Below, piece after piece: positions 42,706-51,334 of a stretch of DNA of 64,000 nt. The notes under the pieces were generated by a model. The model saw nothing but the letters and a program-made list of their open reading frames with translations. It was not told where the DNA came from and ran no database searches. A program made the position numbers and the translations under genes. Source of the stretch: Spongiivirga sp046524175 (GTDB taxonomy: Bacteria > Bacteroidota > Bacteroidia > Flavobacteriales > Flavobacteriaceae); the NCBI RefSeq assembly GCF_046524175.1, contig NZ_JBEFZF010000009.1, positions 62,001-126,000 of the forward strand, read 5' to 3'. The number at the start of each line of letters is the position of its first letter. Position 1 is the first letter of the stretch.

Positions 42706-43443
42706 ATGATTTATATCCAGAATCTAGGTCGCTATTTTAACATGCTTCGCAAGGTGTTTAGTAAGCCTGTAAAATGGGTTATTTTAAAAGACCTTATACT
42801 AAAAGAAATGAATGACCTGATAAATAATTCACTGGGAATTGTGGCGTTTATTTCCTTTTTCGTCGGTGGCGTTGTCACTATCCAAACTGCCTTAAATATT
42901 GACAATCCTTTTATTCCAAAATATCTAATTGGTTTTGCGACAAGACAATCGATCATATTAGAGTTTGCCCCAACCTTTGTTTCTATAATAATGGCCGGAA
43001 AAGTAGGATCTTTTATAACCTCTAGCATTGGCACGATGCGTGTTACCGAGCAAATTGACGCCTTGGATGTAATGGGAGTTAACTCATTAAACTATCTTGT
43101 TTTCCCTAAGGTTATTGCTTTATCACTTTATCCATTTTTGATTGCTATTGGTATGTTTCTAGGCATTCTGGGTGGTTGGACTGCTGGTGTTGTGGGTGGA
43201 CTTACCTCAAGCGCCGATTTCATAAATGGGTTACAAATGGATTTCAAAACATATCATATTGTCTACGCATTTATAAAAACTGTAGTTTTTTCATTTGTAC
43301 TAGCTACATTACCGGCCTTTTACGGTTATTATATGAAGGGTGGTGCACTAGAAGTTGGACGTGCTAGTACTACTGCTTTTGTATGGACCAGCATTGTCAT
43401 TATCGTACTTAATTTTATATTAACGCAATTAATTCTTGGGTAA
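42706..43443 (+). CDS. MlaE-like ABC transporter permease
   Basis: The 245-residue integral membrane protein has five or six helices and the MlaE/TrgB signatures GAVTIQTAL-like (FVGGVVTIQTALN), GKVGSFITSSIGTMRVTEQIDALDVMGV and PKVIALSLYPFLIAIG. MlaE forms the membrane core of phospholipid transporters. The stop and the ATG of the next gene share one base (TAATG), so it is coupled to the ATPase gene. Confidence 0.93.
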   Translation: MIYIQNLGRYFNMLRKVFSKPVKWVILKDLILKEMNDLINNSLGIVAFISFFVGGVVTIQTALNIDNPFIPKYLIGFATRQSIILEFAPTFVSIIMAGKVGSFITSSIGTMRVTEQIDALDVMGVNSLNYLVFPKVIALSLYPFLIAIGMFLGILGGWTAGVVGGLTSSADFINGLQMDFKTYHIVYAFIKTVVFSFVLATLPAFYGYYMKGGALEVGRASTTAFVWTSIVIIVLNFILTQLILG

Positions 43444-44207
43444 TGATTGAAGTTGAAAATTTACATAAATCATTTGGCGACAATCATGTTTTAAAAGGTA
43501 TTACTACGTCTTTTGAAAAGGGGAAGACCAATCTTATAATTGGCCAAAGTGGATCAGGAAAAACGGTTTTTTTAAAGTCCCTTCTAGGAATTTTTGAGCC
43601 AGATGAAGGTACGATCTCATTCGACGGCGGGGTATATTCTAACATGACTGATGAGCAAAAACGACTACTTCGTACAGAAATAGGAATGGTTTTTCAAGGC
43701 AGTGCGTTATTTGACAGCATGACCGTAGAAGAGAATGTGATGTTTCCTCTAAAAATGTTCTCAAAACAAGCGAAAAGTGAGATGGAAGATCGGGTTGATT
43801 TCGTTTTGAAAAGAGTGAATTTGTTGAACGCAGAGAAGCGTTTTCCCGCAGAAATTTCAGGTGGGATGCAAAAGCGTGTTGCAATTGCAAGAGCTATTGT
43901 AATGAATCCGAAATATCTATTTTGTGATGAGCCCAATAGTGGGTTAGATCCGAAAACCGCCATATTAATTGATAATTTGATTCAGGAGATCACTGATGAG
44001 TACCAAATCGTAACGGTCATTAATTCTCATGACATGAACTCGGTTATGGAAATTGGCGAAAAAATTGTTTTTTTAAAAGATGGTTTAAAGGCTTGGGAAG
44101 GCACAAATAAAGAGATCTTTAAAACCGATAATGAAGCAGTTACCAACTTTGTTTACTCATCGGAACTTTTCAAGAAAGTACGAAAAATGTACTTAGAAGA
44201 AAGTTGA
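43443..44207 (+). CDS. MlaF-like ABC transporter ATPase
   Basis: The 254-residue ATPase has Walker A GQSGSGKT, the signature SGGMQKRVAIARAI and Walker B YLFCDEPNSGLDP, with a D-loop and H-loop (NSHDM). It pairs with the upstream MlaE-like permease to drive lipid trafficking between the membranes. No MlaD or MlaC gene follows; these are either elsewhere or absent. Confidence 0.93.
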   Translation: MIEVENLHKSFGDNHVLKGITTSFEKGKTNLIIGQSGSGKTVFLKSLLGIFEPDEGTISFDGGVYSNMTDEQKRLLRTEIGMVFQGSALFDSMTVEENVMFPLKMFSKQAKSEMEDRVDFVLKRVNLLNAEKRFPAEISGGMQKRVAIARAIVMNPKYLFCDEPNSGLDPKTAILIDNLIQEITDEYQIVTVINSHDMNSVMEIGEKIVFLKDGLKAWEGTNKEIFKTDNEAVTNFVYSSELFKKVRKMYLEES

Positions 44208-44223
44208 TGTAAAGCAATAGTGC

Positions 44224-44541
44224 TTGCAAGCAGTTTCAGTGAATATTAAAGGAGTCCCATATCAGTTTAGCGCAACAGTTTGGCAACATAGTCCTAACGG
44301 GGGTTGGTGGTTTGTTTCGCTTCCAAAACCCATTTCCACTGAAATAAGAAATTTATTCAAAAAGGAGGAAGAAGGTTGGGGACGACTAAAGGTAACCGCT
44401 TTAATTGGTAAAACGGAGTGGAACACTGCCGTTTGGTTCGATAGCAAAGCAAACACCTATTTACTTCCTTTAAAAGCTGAAATCAGAAAAAAAGAGTCGA
44501 TACTTATAAATAAAGAAATTTCAGCAAAAATTTGGGTTTGA
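44224..44541 (+). CDS. DUF1905 domain protein
   Basis: The 105-residue single-domain protein has the DUF1905 pattern YQFSATVWQHSPNGGWWFVSLPKPIS and GWGRLKVTALIGKTEWNTAVWFD. Function is unknown; DUF1905 is often fused to a YdeI-like domain, which is missing. Starts are uncertain: TTG gives the stated frame, while a GTG 15 bases later begins nearer the domain. It lies 16 bases after the Mla pair. Confidence 0.75.
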   Translation: MQAVSVNIKGVPYQFSATVWQHSPNGGWWFVSLPKPISTEIRNLFKKEEEGWGRLKVTALIGKTEWNTAVWFDSKANTYLLPLKAEIRKKESILINKEISAKIWV

Positions 44542-44587
44542 AAGCATCTTAACTAGAGGCTAGGCCTTTTATCTTCTGAGCTATTAT

Positions 44588-44947
44588 TTAGAAAAACTCT
44601 CCAAAGTGCCATAAAACTCCGCTCGGGTCATACAAAAAACATTCGCGCCCCCAATCATTGTTATGAATTTTGGTAAGCCGCACACCCTCGTATTTATCCC
44701 CTAATTTCAAGGCTTGTAACTCTTGATGATAACGATCTACATCGTCGACCTCTACAAATACCATGGTGTTATCAACCCAATCTTTTGCATAATAGTCCTG
44801 AAGATAAAAGCCAAAACCCTCGTTACCGAAATAAGACATTTTGCCTAATCTAACTTCTTCAAAACCCAGGTCTTGATAAAAACTTCTCGAAATATCAAAA
44901 TTTTTTGATCCGATAAAAGCTCTTATGGATTTGATGTCATGCCTCAT
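44588..44947 (-). CDS. Glyoxalase/VOC-family protein
   Basis: The 119-residue protein is a vicinal-oxygen-chelate fold domain: KSIRAFIGSKNFDISRSFYQDLGF opens it, and GRECFLYDPSGVLWHFGEFF ends it. A metal site is not certain; only scattered His and Glu remain where ligands are expected, so it may be a binding protein. It is the last gene of a tight minus-strand run, 3 bases after the DUF389 gene. Confidence 0.85.
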   Translation of the reverse strand: MRHDIKSIRAFIGSKNFDISRSFYQDLGFEEVRLGKMSYFGNEGFGFYLQDYYAKDWVDNTMVFVEVDDVDRYHQELQALKLGDKYEGVRLTKIHNNDWGRECFLYDPSGVLWHFGEFF

Positions 44948-44950
44948 CTG

Positions 44951-46417
44951 TTACTCTCTTTGGATTACAATACTATCCTTTTTCAAACGAGTTTGAAGCC
45001 ATTTTTTTAGCTTTCGTTGTGCTTCAAATGATTTCGAAGTATCCATAGAATCCTTCCATTTTATCGTAAATAGTAAAGTGGTGTCCATTTTACTAAAGTT
45101 GGATTTTACCAAGCGCGCATATCCCATTTCTTGGAGGTCTTCATAGTTAATTTTGGCCTCTGAAATTATTGCATTAAAGTCTACCTCATCTTTTAATTTA
45201 CTAAGCTCAGCCACCTCATCTTCTAATAACTGAATTTGCGCTTCTTTTGATGATAGTTGTGCTTTTTTATCTTGGTACAATTCGGTTATATATTCAAGTC
45301 TTTCTTGAGTATCATCCCTGCCTCCTTGAAAAACCGTTAATTTTGCTCTCGACAGGGCACTATTACTTGACTGCGCTATTTGAGCCTTCCAAGTGTCTTG
45401 AACAGTTTCAGGAATCCCTTCATTTCCTACAAATACCAATTCAATAATTGGTTCACCACCATTGTATTCTTTTACACTTAGGTCATCCACATATCGACCC
45501 CCTTTAGAAAATTGATAGGTTTTCACATAATCATTAATAAAGGTGTTCAATGAACTATCGAATCTAGATTCCTGAAGTACATTATAGAAAATGTAGCCCG
45601 CTGGGATCATCATTACCAAACCAACCAAAGATGCTACTCTGGCAATAAATCTTCTTTTTGCTGAGTTTGCATAACGCACCATTGGGAAGCGCAGCAATTT
45701 CAGAACCAAAAATGTAGCAAGACCAATAAAAATGGTATTGATCAAAAACAAATACATGGCCCCAAGGGCAAAGTCAAAGCGCCCAATAGCCATTCCGTAA
45801 CCAACAGTACATAAGGGTGGCATTAAGGCAGTAGCAATCGCTACACCAAAAATTACGGAGGCAATAGTTCCTTTTTTTGCCCTCGCGATTACTAAAGCGA
45901 GTCCACCAAAAAATGCGATCAAGACATCGCGAATATCTGGTGCTGTTCTCGCTAATAATTCAGAAGAATCATTTCTTAAAGGAAAAATATAAAAAAACAA
46001 AAAGGCCGTTAGTACACTGAGTATAACCATAACCACAAAGTTCTTTACAGAGCGTCTCAGCGTATCAATATCATTAATAGCTAACGACATACCCATACCC
46101 AAAATAGGCCCCATTAGTGGAGAAATTAACATGGCTCCGATTACTACCGCGGTACTATTCGCGTTTAACCCTACAGACGCGATGAAAATAGAACAAATGA
46201 GAATCCAAGAGGTATGCCCCTTAAAAGGAATATCTGCCACAATCGCTTCAATAGTGGCTTTTTGATCGGTATTATGACGAATATCAAGAAGTTCACTTAA
46301 AAACTTTTTAAGACTACCAACAGCTTCGCCCAATTCTTTTTTTACTTCTTCTTTAGAGACTTCGTCTTCTACTCCCTGATTTTGATTATTGTTTTGGTTA
46401 GGTGTTGTGTTTTCCAT
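44951..46417 (-). CDS. DUF389 membrane protein
   Basis: The 488-residue protein has an acidic, Gln/Asn-rich N-terminus, then the DUF389 core of about eight helices (SVGLNANSTAVVIGAMLISPLMGPILGMGMSLAI is the signature), and a C-terminal cytoplasmic or periplasmic domain with a coiled coil near residues 375-415. Family members are widespread; function remains undefined, though transport has been suggested. Gene starts 3 bases after the manC-like gene on the same strand. Confidence 0.88.
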   Translation of the reverse strand: MENTTPNQNNNQNQGVEDEVSKEEVKKELGEAVGSLKKFLSELLDIRHNTDQKATIEAIVADIPFKGHTSWILICSIFIASVGLNANSTAVVIGAMLISPLMGPILGMGMSLAINDIDTLRRSVKNFVVMVILSVLTAFLFFYIFPLRNDSSELLARTAPDIRDVLIAFFGGLALVIARAKKGTIASVIFGVAIATALMPPLCTVGYGMAIGRFDFALGAMYLFLINTIFIGLATFLVLKLLRFPMVRYANSAKRRFIARVASLVGLVMMIPAGYIFYNVLQESRFDSSLNTFINDYVKTYQFSKGGRYVDDLSVKEYNGGEPIIELVFVGNEGIPETVQDTWKAQIAQSSNSALSRAKLTVFQGGRDDTQERLEYITELYQDKKAQLSSKEAQIQLLEDEVAELSKLKDEVDFNAIISEAKINYEDLQEMGYARLVKSNFSKMDTTLLFTIKWKDSMDTSKSFEAQRKLKKWLQTRLKKDSIVIQRE

Positions 46418-46420
46418 GTA

Positions 46421-47500
46421 TTATCCGTAATGTTCTCCAAACGTATCTTTGACTTGCTGAAGTACCTTTTTAATATCTTGTTCTTTCTTTTTAGGATAAA
46501 TAAGTAGTACCTCTTCTTTGTCAATTACAATATAATCATTTAGCCCATCAACCACCATCAATTTATCTTTGGAAGTGCTTATCATATTATTTTCGGCGTT
46601 TAACAGTAGTGTTTTTCCGTTAACCACCGCATTATCCGCCATATCCTTGTCTAATTTATCATACAATGAGCCCCAGGTACCTAGGTCATTCCAGTCGAAC
46701 GTCGCAGGTAACACCTTCACATTGGTTGACTTTTCCATGATTCCGTAATCGATAGATACATTTTCAGCCTTTGGATAATTTTCAAGTATAAATTCGGATT
46801 CAGCCTCCGTATTATAGCTTTCCATACCTTTATCAAATAATTGAAACATGTTAGGTGCTAATTTTTGAAAAGCACTTATTATGCTACTTACAGACCAGAT
46901 AAAAATACCTGCATTCCATAAATAATTACCTCGTTCTAAAAAAGACTTTGCCGTCTCATAATCCGGTTTCTCGGTAAACTGCTCCACTCGTCTAACTTCA
47001 CTTTCAACTCCTTTTTCATACTGAATATACCCATAGCCAGTATTAGGAAAACTAGGAGTAATACCCAAGGTCATCAAAACGTCTTCATTTTCACATGTAT
47101 CAAAAGCCGTTTGGATATTATTAGTAAAAGCCTGCTCATCTTCAATCCAATGATCGCTAGGTGCCACCACCATCACCGCATCTGGGTTCTCTTTTTGTAT
47201 TTTAAGCGCCGCATACACAATACAAGGAGCAGTATTACGCATAGCAGGTTCTAGTAAGACTTGTCTCCGTGTTATCCCTTCAAGTTGCCCGAACACCAAG
47301 TCGTTATAGCGTTCATTAGTAAGGATAAAAATATTTTCGGCCGGAACAATCTTTGAAAGCCGACTAAAGGTTTTTTGAATCAATGTCTCACCGGTTCCCA
47401 ACATATCATGAAACTGTTTCGGAAAACTGCTGGTACTAACAGGCCAGAAACGTGACCCTACTCCTCCTGCCATCAAAATGGCGTAATAATTTTTGTTCAT
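46421..47500 (-). CDS. manC: Mannose-1-phosphate guanylyltransferase
   Basis: The enzyme makes GDP-mannose from mannose-1-phosphate and GTP, for polysaccharide and glycoprotein synthesis. The nucleotidyltransferase signature MAGGVGSRFWPVSTSSFPKQF is at residues 11-31, and FTEKPDYETA plus IDYGIMEKS are typical. At 359 residues it lacks the fused phosphomannose-isomerase domain of longer ManC. It is upstream of the DUF389 gene by 3 bases and follows a COX1-like gene by 30. Confidence 0.92.
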   Translation of the reverse strand: MNKNYYAILMAGGVGSRFWPVSTSSFPKQFHDMLGTGETLIQKTFSRLSKIVPAENIFILTNERYNDLVFGQLEGITRRQVLLEPAMRNTAPCIVYAALKIQKENPDAVMVVAPSDHWIEDEQAFTNNIQTAFDTCENEDVLMTLGITPSFPNTGYGYIQYEKGVESEVRRVEQFTEKPDYETAKSFLERGNYLWNAGIFIWSVSSIISAFQKLAPNMFQLFDKGMESYNTEAESEFILENYPKAENVSIDYGIMEKSTNVKVLPATFDWNDLGTWGSLYDKLDKDMADNAVVNGKTLLLNAENNMISTSKDKLMVVDGLNDYIVIDKEEVLLIYPKKKEQDIKKVLQQVKDTFGEHYG

Positions 47501-47530
47501 TTTATATATTTAGATACGAAAACTCTCACT

Positions 47531-48019
47531 TTAATCTCCCTCTGAGGAGGGTTTGATTTTGTTTCTAAAAAAACTTCTAGCAATATTAATTATAAAAACA
47601 ATCTGAATTAAACCTAAAATCAATAGTAAAACCACTATTAGTGTATTATTATCAACAGGAAAGGAAGTATTTGTATAATATCTTTTTGGTAATCCTTCTA
47701 TCCCAATATAGTAGATATTTGAAGCTAAAAGAAATAGAGATATTAAAATAGTAACCCCAATGTGAATCCAACTTAACTTCCTATCCAGCTGAAACAACCA
47801 CTTTTCCAACACTATATAAAGAGACCCTAGCAATAACAGAATAATTCCTATTATCAGATTGAAGTCTTCTAGACCAATAACATAGTAGGTATCATGAATA
47901 TTAATATCTAAAGCAGTGTCTCTAAGATTACTAGAAACCGAAAATAATAGGCATATTATCACACCAATGAATAACAAATAATATGGTTCTAGTTTTTTCA
48001 ATTCTTCTAATTTAAACAC
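47531..48019 (-). CDS. Orphan membrane protein resembling the C-terminal part of cytochrome oxidase subunit I
   Basis: The 162-residue protein has four membrane helices. Two stretches resemble COX1: DINIHDTYYVIG (COX1 has LHDTYYVVAHFHY) and HIGVTILISLFLLASNIYYIGIEGLPKRYY (COX1 has GVNLTFFPMHFLGLNGMPRRY). The heme- and copper-ligand His residues of a full subunit I are absent. The start codon is a GTG in the flank of a REP-like palindrome, and the stop lies at another. It separates sprT from manC, which otherwise form a compact run. Function unknown. Confidence 0.7.
   Translation of the reverse strand: MFKLEELKKLEPYYLLFIGVIICLLFSVSSNLRDTALDINIHDTYYVIGLEDFNLIIGIILLLLGSLYIVLEKWLFQLDRKLSWIHIGVTILISLFLLASNIYYIGIEGLPKRYYTNTSFPVDNNTLIVVLLLILGLIQIVFIINIARSFFRNKIKPSSEGD
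47536..47551. repeat. REP-like palindrome at the 3' end of the COX1-like gene
   Basis: CTCCCTCTGAGGAGGG folds with CCCTC/GAGGG arms. It encodes the last residues KPSSEGD and leads into the stop codon of the overlapping gene. The sequence style is that of the palindromic repeats I recall from flavobacterial genomes. Confidence 0.6.
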
Positions 48020-48020
48020 C

Positions 48021-48050
48021 TCACCCCGCCTCTCCTCAAGGAGAGGAGCG
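48021..48050. repeat. REP-like palindrome upstream of the COX1-like gene
   Basis: CCTCTCCT (48029-48036) and AGGAGAGG (48039-48046) form a perfect 8-bp stem with a two-base loop, next to a CACCCCGCC stretch. GC content is much higher than around it. The style matches flavobacterial REP elements. Confidence 0.7.
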
Positions 48051-48145
48051 TATATTTGTTCTAATTTCTCACTACGTCTATAAATTAATATTCAATTCTA
48101 TAGTTGCCCAAATAGTCTTGCTTCTTTCATCTTTATTCTTTCTTT

Positions 48146-48739
48146 CTAAATAATTTCTACCTCCACATTGGGATTAAACAGATACACCTTACCCGATTTC
48201 ACTTCCACACATTCATAGCGCTTTACGCGTTTGTTTCCCTTTTTAAAAATACGACCGTTGTAAATTCTAAACATACCTCCTTGTGGTATTTCAAAAATAT
48301 AGTTTTTACCATTCTCGGGGTCAAACTTCTTCAATGCAATAGAAAGATGGGCATCCGTGTCGCTACTAGCTTTTGGGTTTCTAAAATGGTTTGCGATTAT
48401 TGGTAGCAGATTAGTTGGGAAAATAGATGGATTGATAAATGGCACCATTAGTTTTTGAAAAGTCATTTTCCATTCTACCCCATGCGGTTTTATGCTTCTT
48501 CCAAATTTTTCGAAAGCAACCAAATGAGCAATCTCGTGTATAAGCGTAATTAAAAATCGATACTTATTTAAACTTGCATTCACGGTTATTTGATGCTGAC
48601 CATTCGGCATTCTTCGGTAATCTCCATGACGGGTCACACGTTCGGCAACAATTTTAAGGTGAATATGGTTTAGCTTTATTAATTCAAAAACCGGTTCGAC
48701 AGCACGATCAGGAATGTATTGCGTAAGAATTTCTTTCAC
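48146..48739 (-). CDS. SprT-like zinc metalloprotease
   Basis: The 197-residue protein has HEIAH at 68-72 (LITLIHEIAHLVAF) and a likely third ligand His86 (KPHGVEWK), the SprT/Wss1-like arrangement. The C-terminal portion replaces the cysteine zinc ribbon with a beta region (FRIYNGRIFKKGNKRVKRYECVE). Such proteins can act on DNA-protein crosslinks, but a bacterial role is not established. The start codon is GTG. Confidence 0.88.
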   Translation of the reverse strand: MKEILTQYIPDRAVEPVFELIKLNHIHLKIVAERVTRHGDYRRMPNGQHQITVNASLNKYRFLITLIHEIAHLVAFEKFGRSIKPHGVEWKMTFQKLMVPFINPSIFPTNLLPIIANHFRNPKASSDTDAHLSIALKKFDPENGKNYIFEIPQGGMFRIYNGRIFKKGNKRVKRYECVEVKSGKVYLFNPNVEVEII

Positions 48740-48848
48740 GTTTCAAAAATACATGATTTTGATTCGCCATTACACTGGAAAAAGGCATTTGAATTAAGAA
48801 TTATCAAAAAACAGTAACTTCACTATACCAACCAAACGAACATACTTC

Positions 48849-49943
48849 ATGAAAAATCGAATTCAATCGATTGATATTCTACGAGGATTAACCATTTTTT
48901 TAATGATTGTGGTAAACACACCGGGCTCATGGTCACATGTATATGCACCACTGCTTCATGCAAAATGGCATGGTACCACACCTACTGATTTGGTGTTTCC
49001 AAGTTTCTTGTTTATCGTCGGTATGTCTATGTACATTTCATTTAAAAAAAAGCAAAAAAACAATCGATCCGTTTTATACAAAGTGCTAAAACGTGGGCTT
49101 CTCATTTTTTTAATCGGCCTTGCACTAAATTGGTTTCCTTTTTATCATAAAAACATAGCGGATCTACGAATTTTTGGAGTTTTACAACGAATTGCATTGG
49201 CTTTTCTAGTTGCCGGAATCATTCTTAGTTTCATTAAAAACCGAAAAGCTATTATTGGGATTACTACTATACTGTTATTAGTGCATTGGGGTATTTTATA
49301 CTTTTTCCCTTCCGGAACTGATCCTTTCGCCTTAGAAGGTAATATTAGTGGCCCCTTGGATATTATGTTAGTTGGGGAAAGTCACGTGTATGGTGGTTTT
49401 GGAATACCGTTCGATCCAGAAGGCTTACTTGGAACTTTATCATCGGCTGCCCAAGTACTGTTGGGCTACTTAGTATGTGGGTATTTCATGCTATCAGAAA
49501 AATTGGTTACTGACAAAACCAGCAACCTGATTTTTTTCGGATTAGTCGCCATTGGACTTGGGCTTTTGTGGAATACGATATACCCCATAAATAAACCTTT
49601 ATGGACAGGGTCTTATGTGTTTTTCACAGGTGGTATTATTACGTTCGTCTGGGCTGCTCTAATCTGGAGCATCGATATTATGAAAATAGAAAAATGGGGC
49701 TTTATTTTTAAGGTTTTTGGTCAGAATCCTCTTATTAGCTACGTACTGTCCATCGTTATCGTCAAAATACTGATGCGCATTATTAGATTAGACGATAGCA
49801 ACGGATATGCCTTGTTATATCAAAAGGTATTTCAACCTGTTGGTGATAAATTGGGAAGTTTATTGTTCGCCTTAAGCATCACAATGTTGGTATGGTTGTT
49901 TGCTTTTTGGCTATATCGAAAGGGGAAAGTTATTCGGGTTTAG
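48849..49943 (+). CDS. Heparan-alpha-glucosaminide N-acetyltransferase-like membrane protein
   Basis: The 364-residue protein has about ten helices and begins RIQSIDILRGLTIFLMIVVNTPG, the signature of the HGSNAT/NagX (DUF5009, YeiB-like) family of membrane acyltransferases. Conserved His49 near WHGTTPTDLVFPSFLFIVGM could be the acetyl carrier. It probably acetylates an aminosugar across the membrane. The gene is alone, diverging from sprT. Confidence 0.85.
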   Translation: MKNRIQSIDILRGLTIFLMIVVNTPGSWSHVYAPLLHAKWHGTTPTDLVFPSFLFIVGMSMYISFKKKQKNNRSVLYKVLKRGLLIFLIGLALNWFPFYHKNIADLRIFGVLQRIALAFLVAGIILSFIKNRKAIIGITTILLLVHWGILYFFPSGTDPFALEGNISGPLDIMLVGESHVYGGFGIPFDPEGLLGTLSSAAQVLLGYLVCGYFMLSEKLVTDKTSNLIFFGLVAIGLGLLWNTIYPINKPLWTGSYVFFTGGIITFVWAALIWSIDIMKIEKWGFIFKVFGQNPLISYVLSIVIVKILMRIIRLDDSNGYALLYQKVFQPVGDKLGSLLFALSITMLVWLFAFWLYRKGKVIRV

Positions 49944-50029
49944 ACGCTTTCATTCCCTAAAAATCTCACAAAAACTAGCTTAACATCTCACCTTTTTCCT
50001 AAGTTTACTAAGAAACTAATACAATAAAC

Positions 50030-50587
50030 ATGAAAAAAGTAGTTTTAGCGATCAGCTTTTTCTTTTTCGCATTCACATCAAAGGCACAATACGAAATCAA
50101 ATCAATTGAAGGTTACTCCCCAAATATCGGAATTTTAATTACCATGTTGGATGATCTTAAGTCACGAGTAAGCTCATCAGTTAAGGGTCTTAATCAAGAG
50201 CAAACTGATTTTTTATTAGATAAAAATGCCAACCGAATAGGGGCCATGATTTATCACTTGGCAGCCACTGAAAAATACTATCAAGTGTATACATTTGAAG
50301 GCAGACAATTTAATGCCGAAGAACAAAAAACCTGGGGACTAGCTTTAGGTTTAGGCGACAATGCAAGAAACTCAAAATTATTAAAGGGAAAACCTATTAA
50401 ACACTATCTGGATATTTGGGATGAAGTGCGGGCAGATACCAAGAAAATGCTAAAGACTAAGGATGATGCCTGGTTAAATACTAAAGCAAGCAGGATGAAC
50501 TATCATTGGGCATGGTATCATGTGATGGAGCATCAGGCTAATCATATGGGGCAAATCCGTATGATACAGAAGCGTGCCGGAAACTAA
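50030..50587 (+). CDS. Exported DinB-superfamily protein
   Basis: The 185-residue protein has a signal peptide (ending FTSKAQ) and a DinB-like four-helix bundle: MLDDLKSRVSSSVKGLNQEQTDFLLD, then GAMIYHLAATEKYYQVYTF and the C-terminal WAWYHVMEHQANHMGQIRM. Three His (in the last two motifs) are the metal triad of the family. Export is unusual for a DinB protein. The reaction is not known. Confidence 0.85.
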   Translation: MKKVVLAISFFFFAFTSKAQYEIKSIEGYSPNIGILITMLDDLKSRVSSSVKGLNQEQTDFLLDKNANRIGAMIYHLAATEKYYQVYTFEGRQFNAEEQKTWGLALGLGDNARNSKLLKGKPIKHYLDIWDEVRADTKKMLKTKDDAWLNTKASRMNYHWAWYHVMEHQANHMGQIRMIQKRAGN

Positions 50588-50604
50588 TATTATAAATTTA
50601 TTGT

Positions 50605-50672
50605 GGCTTGACCAATTCTTAATCTATCAAGATGATCTTTCCGATTAGTCAGGAAACTCGAATTGACAAGCC
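50605..50672. other. Weak inverted repeat between DinB and DHFR-like genes
   Basis: GGCTTG/CAAGCC and AATTC/GAATT pair around a long loop. It may be a bidirectional terminator, but the loop is about 40 bases and support is weak. Confidence 0.3.
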
Positions 50673-50679
50673 TTGTTGT

Positions 50680-51231
50680 CTATTTCCTTATTTCGTAAGT
50701 CAACTCAACCATGCCATCTTTGTAGGCGGTCACATCTTCTAAATGCAATGATTGTTCTTTACCAATAAAGTCAAAAAACAAGATACCATCTCCCAAAATC
50801 ACAGGGATAATCGTTAATACAATTTTATCTGCCAGGTTTAAGAGAAGAAATTCTTTAGTTGTTTCTGATCCCCCAACCATCCAAATGTTTTGATACTTTC
50901 TTCTTAGTTTATCATTTACAAGTTGAGTGAGGTTTCCACTTGCAAAGCTGACCGATTGTCTGTCTTGTTTTAGCTTTTTATGGCTCAAAACAATAACCGG
51001 TTTATTACCATAAGACCAACCAAGTTCAAGCGCATGTTCATAGGTTCGTGCGCCCATTACATAGCAATCGATAGATTCTAAAAACTCAGCAATGTATTCA
51101 TCAGTAAGTTCCTGACCCAATTCATAGCGGTCATTTGATTGCATCCAAGATACACTCCCGTCTTTTTTGGCAATAAAACCATCAAGACTGGACACCATGT
51201 GGATCGTTATTTTTGAATTGATTACTTTCAA
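50680..51231 (-). CDS. Dihydrofolate reductase-like (RibD C-terminal) protein
   Basis: The 183-residue protein has the RibD-C/DHFR-like fold: HMVSSLDGFIAKKDGSVSWM at the start, YVMGARTYEHAL, KPVIVLSHKKL, and IWMVGGSETTKEFL near the nucleotide site. Function is usually annotated as dihydrofolate reductase family, but no true folate assignment is possible. It converges with the DinB gene. Confidence 0.88.
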   Translation of the reverse strand: MKVINSKITIHMVSSLDGFIAKKDGSVSWMQSNDRYELGQELTDEYIAEFLESIDCYVMGARTYEHALELGWSYGNKPVIVLSHKKLKQDRQSVSFASGNLTQLVNDKLRRKYQNIWMVGGSETTKEFLLLNLADKIVLTIIPVILGDGILFFDFIGKEQSLHLEDVTAYKDGMVELTYEIRK

Positions 51232-51334
51232 TGAAACCTGAAAGTCCTCAAGTTAAGTATTTATTATGGAAATAAAATAGTATAGCTTTTGATTATGAGT
51301 TAAAGTAACCTATGGTAATTGTTGTAGTATTGTT

